The notes below the pieces were generated by a model that saw only the letters and a program-made list of their open reading frames with translations, ran no database searches and was not told where the DNA came from. A stretch of DNA of 27,880 nucleotides. Origin: a virus. Positions within the stretch are counted from its first letter, which is position 1; each line of letters starts with the position of its first letter. Position numbers and translations under genes: made by a program. Shown one piece after another: positions 13,637 to 20,608 of the stretch. The DNA lies in IMG/VR virus record IMGVR_UViG_3300020810_000286, positions 1 to 27,880 of that record. One strand, written 5' to 3'.

Positions 13637-14633
13637 ATATTGGCTCCATTATATTATATTTTGCATTCAGTGCATCTGCATATAATTGAATATTATCTGC
13701 AATACGTTGCATATCATGCTTTGCACAGAATTTCATAAGATGCAACCCAACTTGAGATACTTGTTTAGGCTTTGCATTTTCGGCAATAGTCTTATTTATT
13801 ATTTCTCTAATCTCTGCAGGTTGTGCAGTCAAATCGCATAGTACAACATTACGATTGTAATCATCTAATACACGATGTTCAACACCGTTATGATCTACCC
13901 AACGCTGTAACATCATGTTATTCCAATTGTAGCCTTTTGTACTCTTATCTTCAAATGCTTCTGTAAGCCCAACCTTATTCTTAGTGCCTTTTGTACGTAC
14001 ACCAGGATATGCACTAAACACATTGTCACTAGTGTCACCTCGCATACATTTCTCAAACAACATAAACGCAGGATTAGGTGCAGGCTTAGGCTCTTTTGTT
14101 TTCTTATCTACAACAGGCTTGCCCTTGTCGTCAAAGTAACCTTCGTGTGTAATAGTTGTATTAGACACACCGTTGTACTGTTTTACGTTAGGAGCAATAA
14201 GTTGTGCAAAGTCACCATCTGTACTAATAATAATATGATTGTCATTAGGGTGTGCTTGTACCCAACCTGCAATCAAATCATCTGCTTCTAGTTGCGGATG
14301 TTGCATTACTGTACAGTTAGTCTTTACTGTAACAAAATTCTTAAACTCGTCGAACATCTCCCAAAAGATTGTATCTTCTTCTTGCTGTGCAGGAGTTAAT
14401 GCATCACGTGTTTCTTGTCTATTACGTTTGTAAGGTTCGTAATAGTCTTTACGCCAACTACGTCCTTCTAAACAAAAGATAACATGATCTCCGTTAAAGT
14501 CATTCCATGCTTTCTTAATACTGTTTAGCGTGATATGAAATGCCATACCTACTTTCGTATCGATATCGCCACGAACTACGTGACGAGCTCTAAAGAACGT
14601 ATTTGCAGTATCTATTAAAATATATGTTGCCAT
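13629..14633 (-). CDS. rnh: T4-type RNase H (FEN-family 5'-3' exonuclease)
   Basis: This encodes 334 residues, close to the 305 of T4 RNase H. It removes RNA primers during lagging-strand synthesis, acting as a 5' to 3' nuclease on RNA-DNA and DNA duplexes. The metal-binding motifs are clear: L-I-D-T-A-N-T-F-F-R (6-15), E-A-D-D-L-I-A-G-W (116-124), S-T-D-G-D-F-A-Q-L (137-145) and R-G-D-T-S-D-N (198-204). The arch region has R-K-D-Y-Y-E-P-Y-K-R-N-R (61-72). It starts at ATG 14633 with AAGG upstream and a perfect consensus promoter in the preceding short gene. It belongs to the replication genes, together with the clamp gene further along. Confidence 0.92.
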   Translation of the reverse strand: MATYILIDTANTFFRARHVVRGDIDTKVGMAFHITLNSIKKAWNDFNGDHVIFCLEGRSWRKDYYEPYKRNRQETRDALTPAQQEEDTIFWEMFDEFKNFVTVKTNCTVMQHPQLEADDLIAGWVQAHPNDNHIIISTDGDFAQLIAPNVKQYNGVSNTTITHEGYFDDKGKPVVDKKTKEPKPAPNPAFMLFEKCMRGDTSDNVFSAYPGVRTKGTKNKVGLTEAFEDKSTKGYNWNNMMLQRWVDHNGVEHRVLDDYNRNVVLCDLTAQPAEIREIINKTIAENAKPKQVSQVGLHLMKFCAKHDMQRIADNIQLYADALNAKYNIMEPIYD

Positions 14634-14636
14634 TAT

Positions 14637-14738
14637 CTATGCCTTAAATGTGTCATTTACAGTATCATTATATAGTATAGAGCTACTATTGTCAAGTAAA
14701 AACTCTTCTTTAATGTACCGTTTTAGTTCATTACGCAT
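14637..14738 (-). CDS. 33-residue small ORF before rnh
   Basis: This short frame starts at the ATG of a TAATG overlap with the 132-residue gene and ends with TAG just before the RNase H start. It encodes 33 residues, beginning M-R-N-E-L-K-R-Y-I-K-E-E-F and ending D-T-F-K-A, a charged helix followed by a polar tail. The same coupling pattern joins most genuine genes here, which supports translation. The frame also contains a perfect promoter, so the coding potential might be incidental. Confidence 0.5.
   Translation of the reverse strand: MRNELKRYIKEEFLLDNSSSILYNDTVNDTFKA
14667..14695 (-). promoter_or_regulatory. Perfect consensus sigma70 promoter for rnh
   Basis: The - strand has TTGACA (14695-14690), a 17-bp spacer and TATAAT (14672-14667), an exact consensus match. 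Transcription would start near 14660, about 27 bases ahead of the rnh ATG. Confidence 0.88.
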
Positions 14739-15136
14739 TACTTTACTTCACTTTTATCTTCACTAATTTTAGTTGTATCAATAAATCCAGCGGCCCTAGG
14801 ACCATCTATACCTTCTTCGCCTAACATTTGACTAATAATTGTTCTAAACCATCCGTCTACAATTTGTTCTGGATTTTCACCTGTGTAACCTGCGTCAATG
14901 AGTTGTTCAATAAACTCGTTGTTCCAATCAAGTTCAAAGAATCCGTTTCGAATGTTATCAGGGTTTACTTTAGTATCAAGCACAGCAACCCAAGGTTCAC
15001 CGGCCGCAGTAGCTTCTTCTTTTTCTTTTGCAAGAATTTCTCTGCGCTCGTCTTCAATAGACTTTTCTTTTTCTACAGGTTCATCAATTTTACTGTTTAT
15101 ACCTGCATCTCTAATTAGTTTTTTCCACCATCCCAT
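14738..15136 (-). CDS. Conserved marine T4-like phage protein, unknown function
   Basis: This encodes 132 residues: a basic Trp-rich N terminus (G-W-W-K-K-L-I-R-D), a Glu/Lys helix, and a conserved-looking core from about residue 46 with G-E-P-W-V-A-V-L-D-T-K-V-N-P and G-F-F-E-L-D-W-N-N-E-F. From memory this core is common in marine T4-like phages. It overlaps both neighbours by TAATG, which makes it part of the queE-rnh transcription unit. The acidic core and lack of enzyme motifs suggest a small regulatory or structural role. Confidence 0.75.
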   Translation of the reverse strand: MGWWKKLIRDAGINSKIDEPVEKEKSIEDERREILAKEKEEATAAGEPWVAVLDTKVNPDNIRNGFFELDWNNEFIEQLIDAGYTGENPEQIVDGWFRTIISQMLGEEGIDGPRAAGFIDTTKISEDKSEVK

Positions 15137-15273
15137 TATAGTCCTGCCTCTCTTGCACGTATCATGCGTTGTTCGATTTCAATTGCTTCTTCTTCATCTG
15201 TCTTACCGACCTTTGCTGTCATAGCCTTTTCATGTGCTTCATTCATGTATTGCTTCTTAAGTTCCCCATGCAT
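15136..15273 (-). CDS. 45-residue small protein after queE
   Basis: The frame from ATG 15273 to the TAATG at 15136 encodes 45 residues, highly charged and helical (M-H-G-E-L-K-K-Q-Y start, E-E-E-A-I-E-I-E-Q-R-M end). A longer open frame extends upstream but runs through queE in another frame and is a shadow. The start at 15273 overlaps the queE end by 17 bases and has GGA upstream; ATG 15246 is an alternative. The stop overlaps the 132-residue gene's ATG, which supports it as a gene. It might be a coiled-coil adaptor. Confidence 0.6.
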   Translation of the reverse strand: MHGELKKQYMNEAHEKAMTAKVGKTDEEEAIEIEQRMIRAREAGL

Positions 15274-16150
15274 TTCCGAATAAGGATATGTGTAGTCTTG
15301 GTGTGAACCTCCAACCTCGCTCCATACATGCTTCGGCGACTTCTCGAACATTGAGATTATACTCTTCTGAACGTCCGCCAAGCGGCATAAGATATACTGG
15401 ACACTTAATGCCTGCATTACGGTACTCTTCCACAGCTCTTTCAACTTCTTCAAAGTCATCTTGACTAGCGACAACAAACTTAAGGTAAATGTCACTGCCG
15501 TCAACAAGGCTATACTCGCGAGCAACATCAGGCTTAATAGCAGTTTCCCAAGGTTCTCCGCTAACGCTAAGTTTTGGGGAACAACTCCAAGTAACTTCAA
15601 ATCTGTCTTGATCTGTAAGATAGTTGAAGAAATCATCGTGTAACTTTTGTGTAGTGTTTGTTTCAAATGTAACATTTTTTAGGTCTCTCATACGTGGATG
15701 TTCAAACAAATCAATGTAGAGCTTTTGCCACGCTAACAAGGGCTCTCCACCAGTCATGATCAAATGAATGTCTTGACCGTTGTCTTGTGTCCACTTACCG
15801 TTCGGAGTAAGTGACAGTAAATGTTCAACCACTTCGTCAACTTCTGCTTGTTTATTAAAGTGTTTAAACTCTGGATAGATGCTTGCATATGTATCACAGC
15901 CTGTGTGAATAATAGGCAAGTCCTCAAACTTTTCTGTAGTTTCGTGTACACCTGCATCAATTAATGCTTTTACTTCTGCATTGTATCTTTGTCCTTCTGC
16001 ATGAAGTTCTGTGCGATTCTTTTTAGTATCAACACCAAAGTTCATACAACGAAAATTACAACCAAAGGTACGTAAGAACACACTAGGCACCCCTACAAAT
16101 TTACCTTCACCTTGCACACTGTAAAATGCTTCTGAATATCTTAATTTCAT
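15257..16150 (-). CDS. queE: 7-carboxy-7-deazaguanine synthase (QueE), radical SAM
   Basis: QueE is a radical SAM enzyme that converts 6-carboxytetrahydropterin to 7-carboxy-7-deazaguanine, a precursor of preQ0. The 297 residues show S-V-Q-G-E-G-K-F-V-G (11-20), R-T-F-G-C-N-F-R-C (27-35), G-C-D-T-Y (84-88), T-G-G-E-P (133-137) and E-T-N-T (163-166), matching the family. Unusually, the third cluster cysteine (C85, in C-D-T) is 49 residues after C35, whereas the classical spacing is 2, so an insertion sits in the cluster loop. The end P-R-L-H-I-S-L-F-G also fits. It follows folE through a tiny membrane gene. It serves the DpdA pathway for DNA modification. Alternative: host-directed role, since some QueE proteins have second functions. 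Confidence 0.88.
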   Translation of the reverse strand: MKLRYSEAFYSVQGEGKFVGVPSVFLRTFGCNFRCMNFGVDTKKNRTELHAEGQRYNAEVKALIDAGVHETTEKFEDLPIIHTGCDTYASIYPEFKHFNKQAEVDEVVEHLLSLTPNGKWTQDNGQDIHLIMTGGEPLLAWQKLYIDLFEHPRMRDLKNVTFETNTTQKLHDDFFNYLTDQDRFEVTWSCSPKLSVSGEPWETAIKPDVAREYSLVDGSDIYLKFVVASQDDFEEVERAVEEYRNAGIKCPVYLMPLGGRSEEYNLNVREVAEACMERGWRFTPRLHISLFGNAWGT

Positions 16151-16257
16151 AATGGCAACCTTCCTGTATAAAGATCAATACCTAAACTAATCATGCCCAT
16201 TGCAAATACTACTACAATAAACACTTGTGCCATACGCACTGCAATATAATTACTCAT
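16147..16257 (-). CDS. 36-residue single-span membrane protein between folE and queE
   Basis: This frame is too short for ordinary ORF lists. Its ATG overlaps the folE stop (TAATG) and its TGA overlaps the queE ATG (ATGA), so it is coupled on both sides. It encodes 36 residues with a hydrophobic stretch A-Q-V-F-I-V-V-V-F-A-M-G-M-I-S-L (10-25), one likely membrane span, and a short polar end. Function unknown; it might anchor or regulate at the membrane, or be a spacer for coupling. Confidence 0.7.
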   Translation of the reverse strand: MSNYIAVRMAQVFIVVVFAMGMISLGIDLYTGRLPL

Positions 16258-16946
16258 TAGCAACTAAACTCCTGTTGTAGTTTGATGTTATCAAAGAACT
16301 CTTTCTTTGTACCTGCATCAGTTTTAAATGCACCACGTAGTACAGTTGTTTGTGTAAGTGAACTATGTGCCATGATGCCGCGATTCTCACAGCAACCGTG
16401 TGTTGCTTGAATGTAAACGCCTAAGTGTTCTGCACCAGTTGCTTTTTGAATTTCACGTGCAATATCATTTGCAAGTTCTTCTTGCAGTGTACCACGTCGA
16501 GCGCACCACTGTGCAATACGTGTGTACTTGCTAAGTCCAATAAGTTTCTCAGCGGCAATAATGCCAATATATGCTGTACCAGTTACAGGCTGATGATGAT
16601 GTGAACACATGCTTTTTAGTTCTGAACGAACTACTAACATACCTTCATAACGTTCGTCGCTATCATTAGGAAATGCCGTTGCACTTGGAATAGGATCATA
16701 TCGTCCTGCCATAATCTCATTAAAGTACATTTTAGCAAGACGTCTTGCTGTACCTTTTGAGTTAGGATCGTTATGTCGATCAATTACTAGTGCGTCAAGT
16801 ACTTGTTCAAATGCTTCTGTTGCGCCTTCGATAAGTTCTTCTTTATCGCCTTTCTGTAGGACTTCAGAGATGTTATCTCCTGCCCAGTAGCGCAAGCCTG
16901 CGTCTTCTAGCTTGCCTTTAATTTGTAATGCTTTGCTCATTTTCAT
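16257..16946 (-). CDS. folE: GTP cyclohydrolase I
   Basis: FolE converts GTP to 7,8-dihydroneopterin triphosphate, the first step of both folate and 7-deazaguanine synthesis. The 229 residues contain the zinc ligands C114 and H117 in S-M-C-S-H-H-H (112-118) and C185 in T-H-G-C-C-E-N-R-G (182-190), plus G-L-S-K-Y-T-R-I (137-144) and R-R-G-T-L-Q-E-E (150-157). The usual Glu next to C114 is Ser here. ATG 16946 is chosen: GGAG stands 5-6 bases upstream and a consensus promoter would start near 16987, whereas the longer frame (16979) would have almost no leader. It forms one unit with the small membrane gene and queE. Phages often carry it for DNA modification or nucleotide metabolism. Confidence 0.92.
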   Translation of the reverse strand: MKMSKALQIKGKLEDAGLRYWAGDNISEVLQKGDKEELIEGATEAFEQVLDALVIDRHNDPNSKGTARRLAKMYFNEIMAGRYDPIPSATAFPNDSDERYEGMLVVRSELKSMCSHHHQPVTGTAYIGIIAAEKLIGLSKYTRIAQWCARRGTLQEELANDIAREIQKATGAEHLGVYIQATHGCCENRGIMAHSSLTQTTVLRGAFKTDAGTKKEFFDNIKLQQEFSC

Positions 16947-16993
16947 TTTATCTCCGATGTTAAGGCAGAGGATTGCCATACAATATACTTTAC

Positions 16994-17022
16994 AGTATAC
17001 ACTTTATTTAGGTTTTTGTCAA
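16994..17022 (-). promoter_or_regulatory. Consensus sigma70-type promoter for folE
   Basis: TTGACA (17022-17017), 17-bp spacer and TATACT (16999-16994) on the - strand. The -35 box includes the TGA stop of the SGNH hydrolase gene. Drives folE, the small membrane gene and queE. Confidence 0.85.
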
Positions 17023-17831
17023 GCATTTTTTACATATTCTAAGTAATCTTTTCCAATTAATTCATGTATTTTTGTAGTATAATGCTCGCCGTCTAACCGA
17101 TTTTCGTCTGTTTCAATGTTAATACCTTTTAATAACTGTAAATATCCTTCAGAAGATGATTTTGCTTTTTTACCTGCCATCCAATTTCCGTATAGTTCTA
17201 CATTTTCAGGAACAAATACTCTGTTATTAATTGACCATTGGTACCATTTAATGTTGCGTCTAGCACACATTGTGTCAATAGCAAGTAGATCTAAACAGTA
17301 ATCTTTATACTGCAACGGAGTCACTAACTCGTGCCACAGTTTAGTATAGATATATTTTTCATGAAATGGAGCCCAATCAGCTTTTACTTCCATATCGTCA
17401 AATGCAAAACCTTTGAAATCCTGATAGTTTTCTGCTCGAACCTGGTCGATCATTTCTATATAGTTTTCTGTTACCCTGTGATCGGTATATCTATGTATTA
17501 GATCATCTTTTGGTTGATCATTGTCTAGGTACAAATCAACATTAGTATTTTCACCTACATCTAAATTGCGTGAACAACTTAATAAAAACCTATTCCAGTA
17601 AGTAGATTGTATAAACACTTCGTCAATATCATCATAGCGATCTAACATTGACTTTAACCAGGCAGGATACTTTCTATTGCATCCGCCTGGTTGACTATAT
17701 ATAACAGTTTCTTTATTATTTGCTTTTGCATAAATTTCTGCGTAATTATTTTCTTGCCAAGCAAGAATGCCTTGCCCAGTTTCATAATAACCGTGTGCAT
17801 GACTGTCGCCAATAAAAAGTGTTTTAGCCAT
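17019..17831 (-). CDS. SGNH/GDSL-fold hydrolase-like protein
   Basis: This encodes 270 residues. The block I serine is in F-I-G-D-S-H-A-H-G (6-14), and D247 and H250 in D-G-E-H-Y near the end fit the block V Asp-His. Y-W-N-R-F at 78-82 may carry the oxyanion asparagine. Members of this fold are esterases or acetyl hydrolases acting on lipids, polysaccharide acetyl groups or peptidoglycan. No signal peptide is visible, so a cytoplasmic substrate or late release by lysis is more likely. The gene overlaps the previous stop as TAATG and its own TGA lies in the folE promoter. The real substrate cannot be told. Confidence 0.7.
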   Translation of the reverse strand: MAKTLFIGDSHAHGYYETGQGILAWQENNYAEIYAKANNKETVIYSQPGGCNRKYPAWLKSMLDRYDDIDEVFIQSTYWNRFLLSCSRNLDVGENTNVDLYLDNDQPKDDLIHRYTDHRVTENYIEMIDQVRAENYQDFKGFAFDDMEVKADWAPFHEKYIYTKLWHELVTPLQYKDYCLDLLAIDTMCARRNIKWYQWSINNRVFVPENVELYGNWMAGKKAKSSSEGYLQLLKGINIETDENRLDGEHYTTKIHELIGKDYLEYVKNA

Positions 17832-18031
17832 TATTTAAAATACTTATTAACCATTTCTAACATATCATCATATTCGGCAATCTGTTTCATTTCTGTTTCG
17901 ATTGCATCGATAATATCTGGATGCTCGCCAATGCCTGCTGGATTGTGCAAGTATACTTCTACGTTAGCTTTGTGCTTGTCAATGTGTCCACGAGCGTGTG
18001 ACACAAATGCTTCTAATAGTTGTTCTCTCAT
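17831..18031 (-). CDS. Small conserved marine T4-like phage protein
   Basis: This encodes 66 residues from ATG 18031; a longer frame begins at 18061 but has no ribosome site, while AAGGA lies upstream of 18031. The sequence M-R-E-Q-L-L-E-A-F, H-I-D-K-H-K-A-N-V-E-V-Y-L, N-P-A-G-I-G-E-H-P-D-I and E-M-K-Q-I-A-E-Y-D is, from memory, a very typical small protein of marine T4-like phages. It is helical. Function unknown. Confidence 0.8.
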   Translation of the reverse strand: MREQLLEAFVSHARGHIDKHKANVEVYLHNPAGIGEHPDIIDAIETEMKQIAEYDDMLEMVNKYFK

Positions 18032-18041
18032 TTTTCTTTCC

Positions 18042-18605
18042 TTACATTTGGTAAACATCAAAGTAGCGAGAAACTAAATCGCGTTCTTGGTTACGTTGAT
18101 GGAATGTTACGTTTTTAACCATAGGATGTGCTTCTCGCTCAACCCACTTAATTTCACCCATTGGTGTTTTTTGCCATACATCATACTGCTTTCTTCCAAT
18201 AAATCCTCTTGGAGATCTTGCTCCAAATGTTTTATGAATACTATCGCGATGAGCAAAATCTATAACATACTCGGGTGTGATTACTACACGGTGTGTATCT
18301 ATTACACCGCCGTGAGTAATATTTGCAGGAGCACCTATAACTTGTCTCCAATCTCTATCTACATTTCTGAAATGAGCAATAACATCTTTACAATGTGCTT
18401 CTATTCCATGTAATCTCAAAATTCTACGGGTCATGTTAGCAATCAAAATACATTGATCACCTAACTCTTGTAAGTAATTTAAATAGTAAAGTCTAGTAAA
18501 AACAGCAATAAGTCTAGGATCAATATCTTCATCAACTATAGCTAACGACCAATCCTCTGGATCTATTTTCTTATCTAACTCAAAATCAATTAATTTAGTG
18601 TGCAT
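18042..18605 (-). CDS. Transglutaminase-like (papain-fold) protein, tentative
   Basis: This encodes 187 residues from the ATG that overlaps the HIT gene stop (TAATG). A possible catalytic triad can be read: C52 at the start of a helix in G-D-Q-C-I-L-I-A-N-M, H105 in T-H-R-V-V-I-T, and D116 in Y-V-I-D-F-A. The order Cys-helix, His-strand, Asp-strand is that of transglutaminase-like peptidases. A second Cys (C72) follows the helix. Residues 120-187 are basic and aromatic with no known match. The family includes peptidases, amidases and cross-linking enzymes, so the reaction cannot be said. Confidence 0.45.
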   Translation of the reverse strand: MHTKLIDFELDKKIDPEDWSLAIVDEDIDPRLIAVFTRLYYLNYLQELGDQCILIANMTRRILRLHGIEAHCKDVIAHFRNVDRDWRQVIGAPANITHGGVIDTHRVVITPEYVIDFAHRDSIHKTFGARSPRGFIGRKQYDVWQKTPMGEIKWVEREAHPMVKNVTFHQRNQERDLVSRYFDVYQM

Positions 18606-19009
18606 TAACAACCATTCTCATTAATATAAACATCGTCTTCTAAGTTTTCAAGTTCGACAACGTTTTTTTTATAGTTTCCCTTCTCGGGTATCACGTGGCG
18701 AACACCGCCTCTTGGATCTTCCATATCGCCTTTGCGTCTTGGAATAAGATGCACATGAGGCCAATCAACAGTTTGTCCTGCTTCTTCGCCTATGTTCTGT
18801 CCGATATTGTAAGCATCACAATATCCTTTTTCAACCCAGTCATAACCCCAACCATATGCGGCTTTATAGCATTTGGCAAGATGATCCCAGTCTGCTATCT
18901 TAGGAACAAAAAGAACGTGTCCTTCTGTGACAGGATAACCATCCTTGAATACAACAAAGTCTCTAGTATCAATTAGTACGTCTGTCCAAGGTATATCTTT
19001 AAATTCCAT
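18605..19009 (-). CDS. HIT-family protein with altered histidine triad
   Basis: This encodes 134 residues. H-V-L-F-V-P-K (31-37), N-I-G-Q-N-I-G-E-E-A-G-Q-T (68-80) and V-D-W-P-H-V-H-L-I-P-R-R (81-92), then P-R-G-G-V-R (99-104), are the layout of HIT nucleotide hydrolases or transferases such as dinucleotide polyphosphate hydrolases. The first His of the triad is replaced by W83; the catalytic middle His (H85) and last His (H87) remain. It may hydrolyse nucleotide derivatives such as Ap4A or AMP-linked products. It overlaps the previous gene by 11 bases and the next by TAATG. Confidence 0.8.
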   Translation of the reverse strand: MEFKDIPWTDVLIDTRDFVVFKDGYPVTEGHVLFVPKIADWDHLAKCYKAAYGWGYDWVEKGYCDAYNIGQNIGEEAGQTVDWPHVHLIPRRKGDMEDPRGGVRHVIPEKGNYKKNVVELENLEDDVYINENGC

Positions 19010-19583
19010 AATTAAATGCCACCGTAATTCTTTCTTTATCAGTCATTTGTTGTTCTACTTTGTGCCACAGGTAGCTAGGAAAAATAATTAAACTTCCTGT
19101 GCTTGCCGCACAAGTAACAGTAGGAGAGTTTGACTCACACAGTTCAGTAATACCACTCTTAGGCCAATTTGCTTTTTGATTACTATTAACTAGTGTAAGT
19201 CCGGGGTGATCTTGATTTGCTTGCACATAATAAACACCACTCCATAGGTCTGGTAAATGATTGTGTTCTTCGTGGTAAGTGTATTTGCGGTTAATACTAA
19301 ACCAACTAGCCGCTAATTTCGGAATGCCTGCAAGTTTTGTTTCTTTATGACACTGTTGTACACAAAGTTCGATAAATCCTTTAAGGTCTTCTAGCAACGG
19401 ATCGTTAAGAATATCACTGTTAGACCCATATGATGTATATCCATTAGCACTATAGCGTACAGGACTTTCGTCTGATTTTTCTCTTGCTAAAAATTCTGGA
19501 ACAATTTTTTTCTGTAATTCCTGCGCATTATCGTAGACTGCTCTAAATACTTGAACAGGAAAGATATATTGTTTTTCAATCAT
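18999..19583 (-). CDS. 2-oxoglutarate/Fe(II) oxygenase family protein
   Basis: This encodes 194 residues similar to the TIGR02466-type putative 2OG-Fe(II) oxygenases common in marine phages. Y-H-E-E-H-N-H-L (103-110) with L-W-S-G-V-Y-Y-V (113-120) holds likely iron ligands, and G-S-L-I-I-F-P-S-Y-L-W-H (163-174) gives the distal His (H174). R185 in K-E-R-I-T-V-A-F-N would bind 2-oxoglutarate. The spacing H..H, then about 65 residues, then H..10..R is family-like. Substrates of the phage forms are unknown; hydroxylation of protein or of DNA bases is possible. It overlaps its neighbours by 8 and 11 bases. Confidence 0.8.
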   Translation of the reverse strand: MIEKQYIFPVQVFRAVYDNAQELQKKIVPEFLAREKSDESPVRYSANGYTSYGSNSDILNDPLLEDLKGFIELCVQQCHKETKLAGIPKLAASWFSINRKYTYHEEHNHLPDLWSGVYYVQANQDHPGLTLVNSNQKANWPKSGITELCESNSPTVTCAASTGSLIIFPSYLWHKVEQQMTDKERITVAFNYGI

Positions 19584-20124
19584 AGCTACCTACATTCTCC
19601 CAGGGATAAACTAACCATACGTCTTCCTCGGCTTTATTAATTTCGTGACATGAATAACTAATAGGCAAAACAGTTTCGCTAGCCATGTTATCTGTTAGAA
19701 CTGCAATACGAACATTGTTGCCCCAAATACGATTCCATTTAGGATCGTTAGGCAAACAACTTGATTGCCAATCTTTTGCAATCCAATTAAATGTAGCACC
19801 TGTATCGTTGATGTCATCTACAATAAGAATTTTCTTTTCTAGTGGACCACCTGTAATACGATCTTCATCTTTTTCTACATAACCAAAAGCATCTTCTGCC
19901 ATCCAAAAGTTACTTTCAGGACCTTGCTCGTCGTCCCGCAAACTTACTTTCAATGCCTCACAACGAATGTTTAACATGTTACTAATAATAGTAGCAGGTA
20001 CATTACCACCTCGTGTTAGTCCTACGATGTAATCAGGACGCCAGTTGTCTTTGTACATTTGATTAACAATACTAATGCACATTTTTTCTACGTCTTGCCA
20101 AGTGTAATAGTGTTTTTTAATCAT
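19576..20124 (-). CDS. Phosphoribosyltransferase (XGPRT/HGPRT-like)
   Basis: This encodes 182 residues of type I phosphoribosyltransferase fold. V-G-L-T-R-G-G-N-V-P-A (34-44) is the family N-terminal pyrophosphate loop and I-L-I-V-D-D-I-N-D-T-G-A-T-F (99-112) is the PRPP-binding motif. The short C-terminal hood (W-L-V-Y-P-W-E) resembles xanthine-guanine phosphoribosyltransferase. It likely links PRPP to a purine base in nucleotide salvage; because the 7-deazaguanine genes are close by, a role with a purine analogue is conceivable but unproven. ATGA overlap with the 69-residue gene upstream and 8-base overlap downstream. Confidence 0.85.
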   Translation of the reverse strand: MIKKHYYTWQDVEKMCISIVNQMYKDNWRPDYIVGLTRGGNVPATIISNMLNIRCEALKVSLRDDEQGPESNFWMAEDAFGYVEKDEDRITGGPLEKKILIVDDINDTGATFNWIAKDWQSSCLPNDPKWNRIWGNNVRIAVLTDNMASETVLPISYSCHEINKAEEDVWLVYPWENVGSYD

Positions 20125-20330
20125 TTCTTTTTCGCCTGTAGTTTAGGATGAAGTGTACGATCATTATAAATGTCGCCCGCCATTGCTTGAATTTGATCTA
20201 CAAGATATGTAACATGATCAACATCATAAGGCTCACCAGGAGCCTTTTTATATTTTTCTCTATGTGCTTGCACAGCCAATCCATGCATTGCACTAATCTT
20301 ATCCATTAGTTGTTGAATTGTGTGTTGCAT
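20121..20330 (-). CDS. Small hypothetical phage protein
   Basis: This encodes 69 residues, helical, with Q-L-M-D-K-I-S-A-M-H and H-V-T-Y-L-V-D-Q-I-Q-A-M-A and a basic Lys-rich end. TAATG overlap upstream and ATGA overlap downstream show it is part of the operon. No function is recognised. Confidence 0.65.
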   Translation of the reverse strand: MQHTIQQLMDKISAMHGLAVQAHREKYKKAPGEPYDVDHVTYLVDQIQAMAGDIYNDRTLHPKLQAKKK

Positions 20331-20608
20331 TACTTCAGTACCTCAAATGTTTTGTATTTTTCAAGTTGTGCTTCGTAAGCATCCTTCAGTTCTCGCAGTT
20401 TAGGATACTTTGCTTCCATATCTACATCACGCTTTAATAATAACAGAACATCACGCATTTCGTCAAGTTCTGTTAGTATGTCTCTACCCTGTACAATAGC
20501 ACGGCCTTCTACAGTAAGAGTGTGTTCTACAGGAAATGTGCTTTCTGTAATATATGGATTATAGTTTTGTGTGCTATTAAAGATAGCATCTACCCTACGA
20601 TCACCCAT
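20330..20608 (-). CDS. Hypothetical phage protein with C-terminal coiled coil
   Basis: This encodes 92 residues from ATG 20608, which overlaps the cupin gene end by 8 bases (a GTG at 20620 is possible but less likely). The N-terminal half is polar with T-L-T-V-E-G-R-A-I-V-Q-G-R-D-I; the rest is Leu/Glu/Lys helix with hydrophobic heptads (L-L-L-L-K-R-D-V-D). Fold and function unknown. Similar proteins, as I recall them, occur in cyanophages near structural genes. Confidence 0.6.
   Translation of the reverse strand: MGDRRVDAIFNSTQNYNPYITESTFPVEHTLTVEGRAIVQGRDILTELDEMRDVLLLLKRDVDMEAKYPKLRELKDAYEAQLEKYKTFEVLK

Noticed and set aside
15276-15675. Long open frame upstream of the 45-residue gene
   Set aside because: It runs inside queE in another frame and its sequence has no family match; only the part from 15273 on is supported by coupling.
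17005-17011. TAAATA motif inside the folE promoter spacer
   Set aside because: A better -35/-10 pair explains this site; short AT-rich motifs arise by chance.
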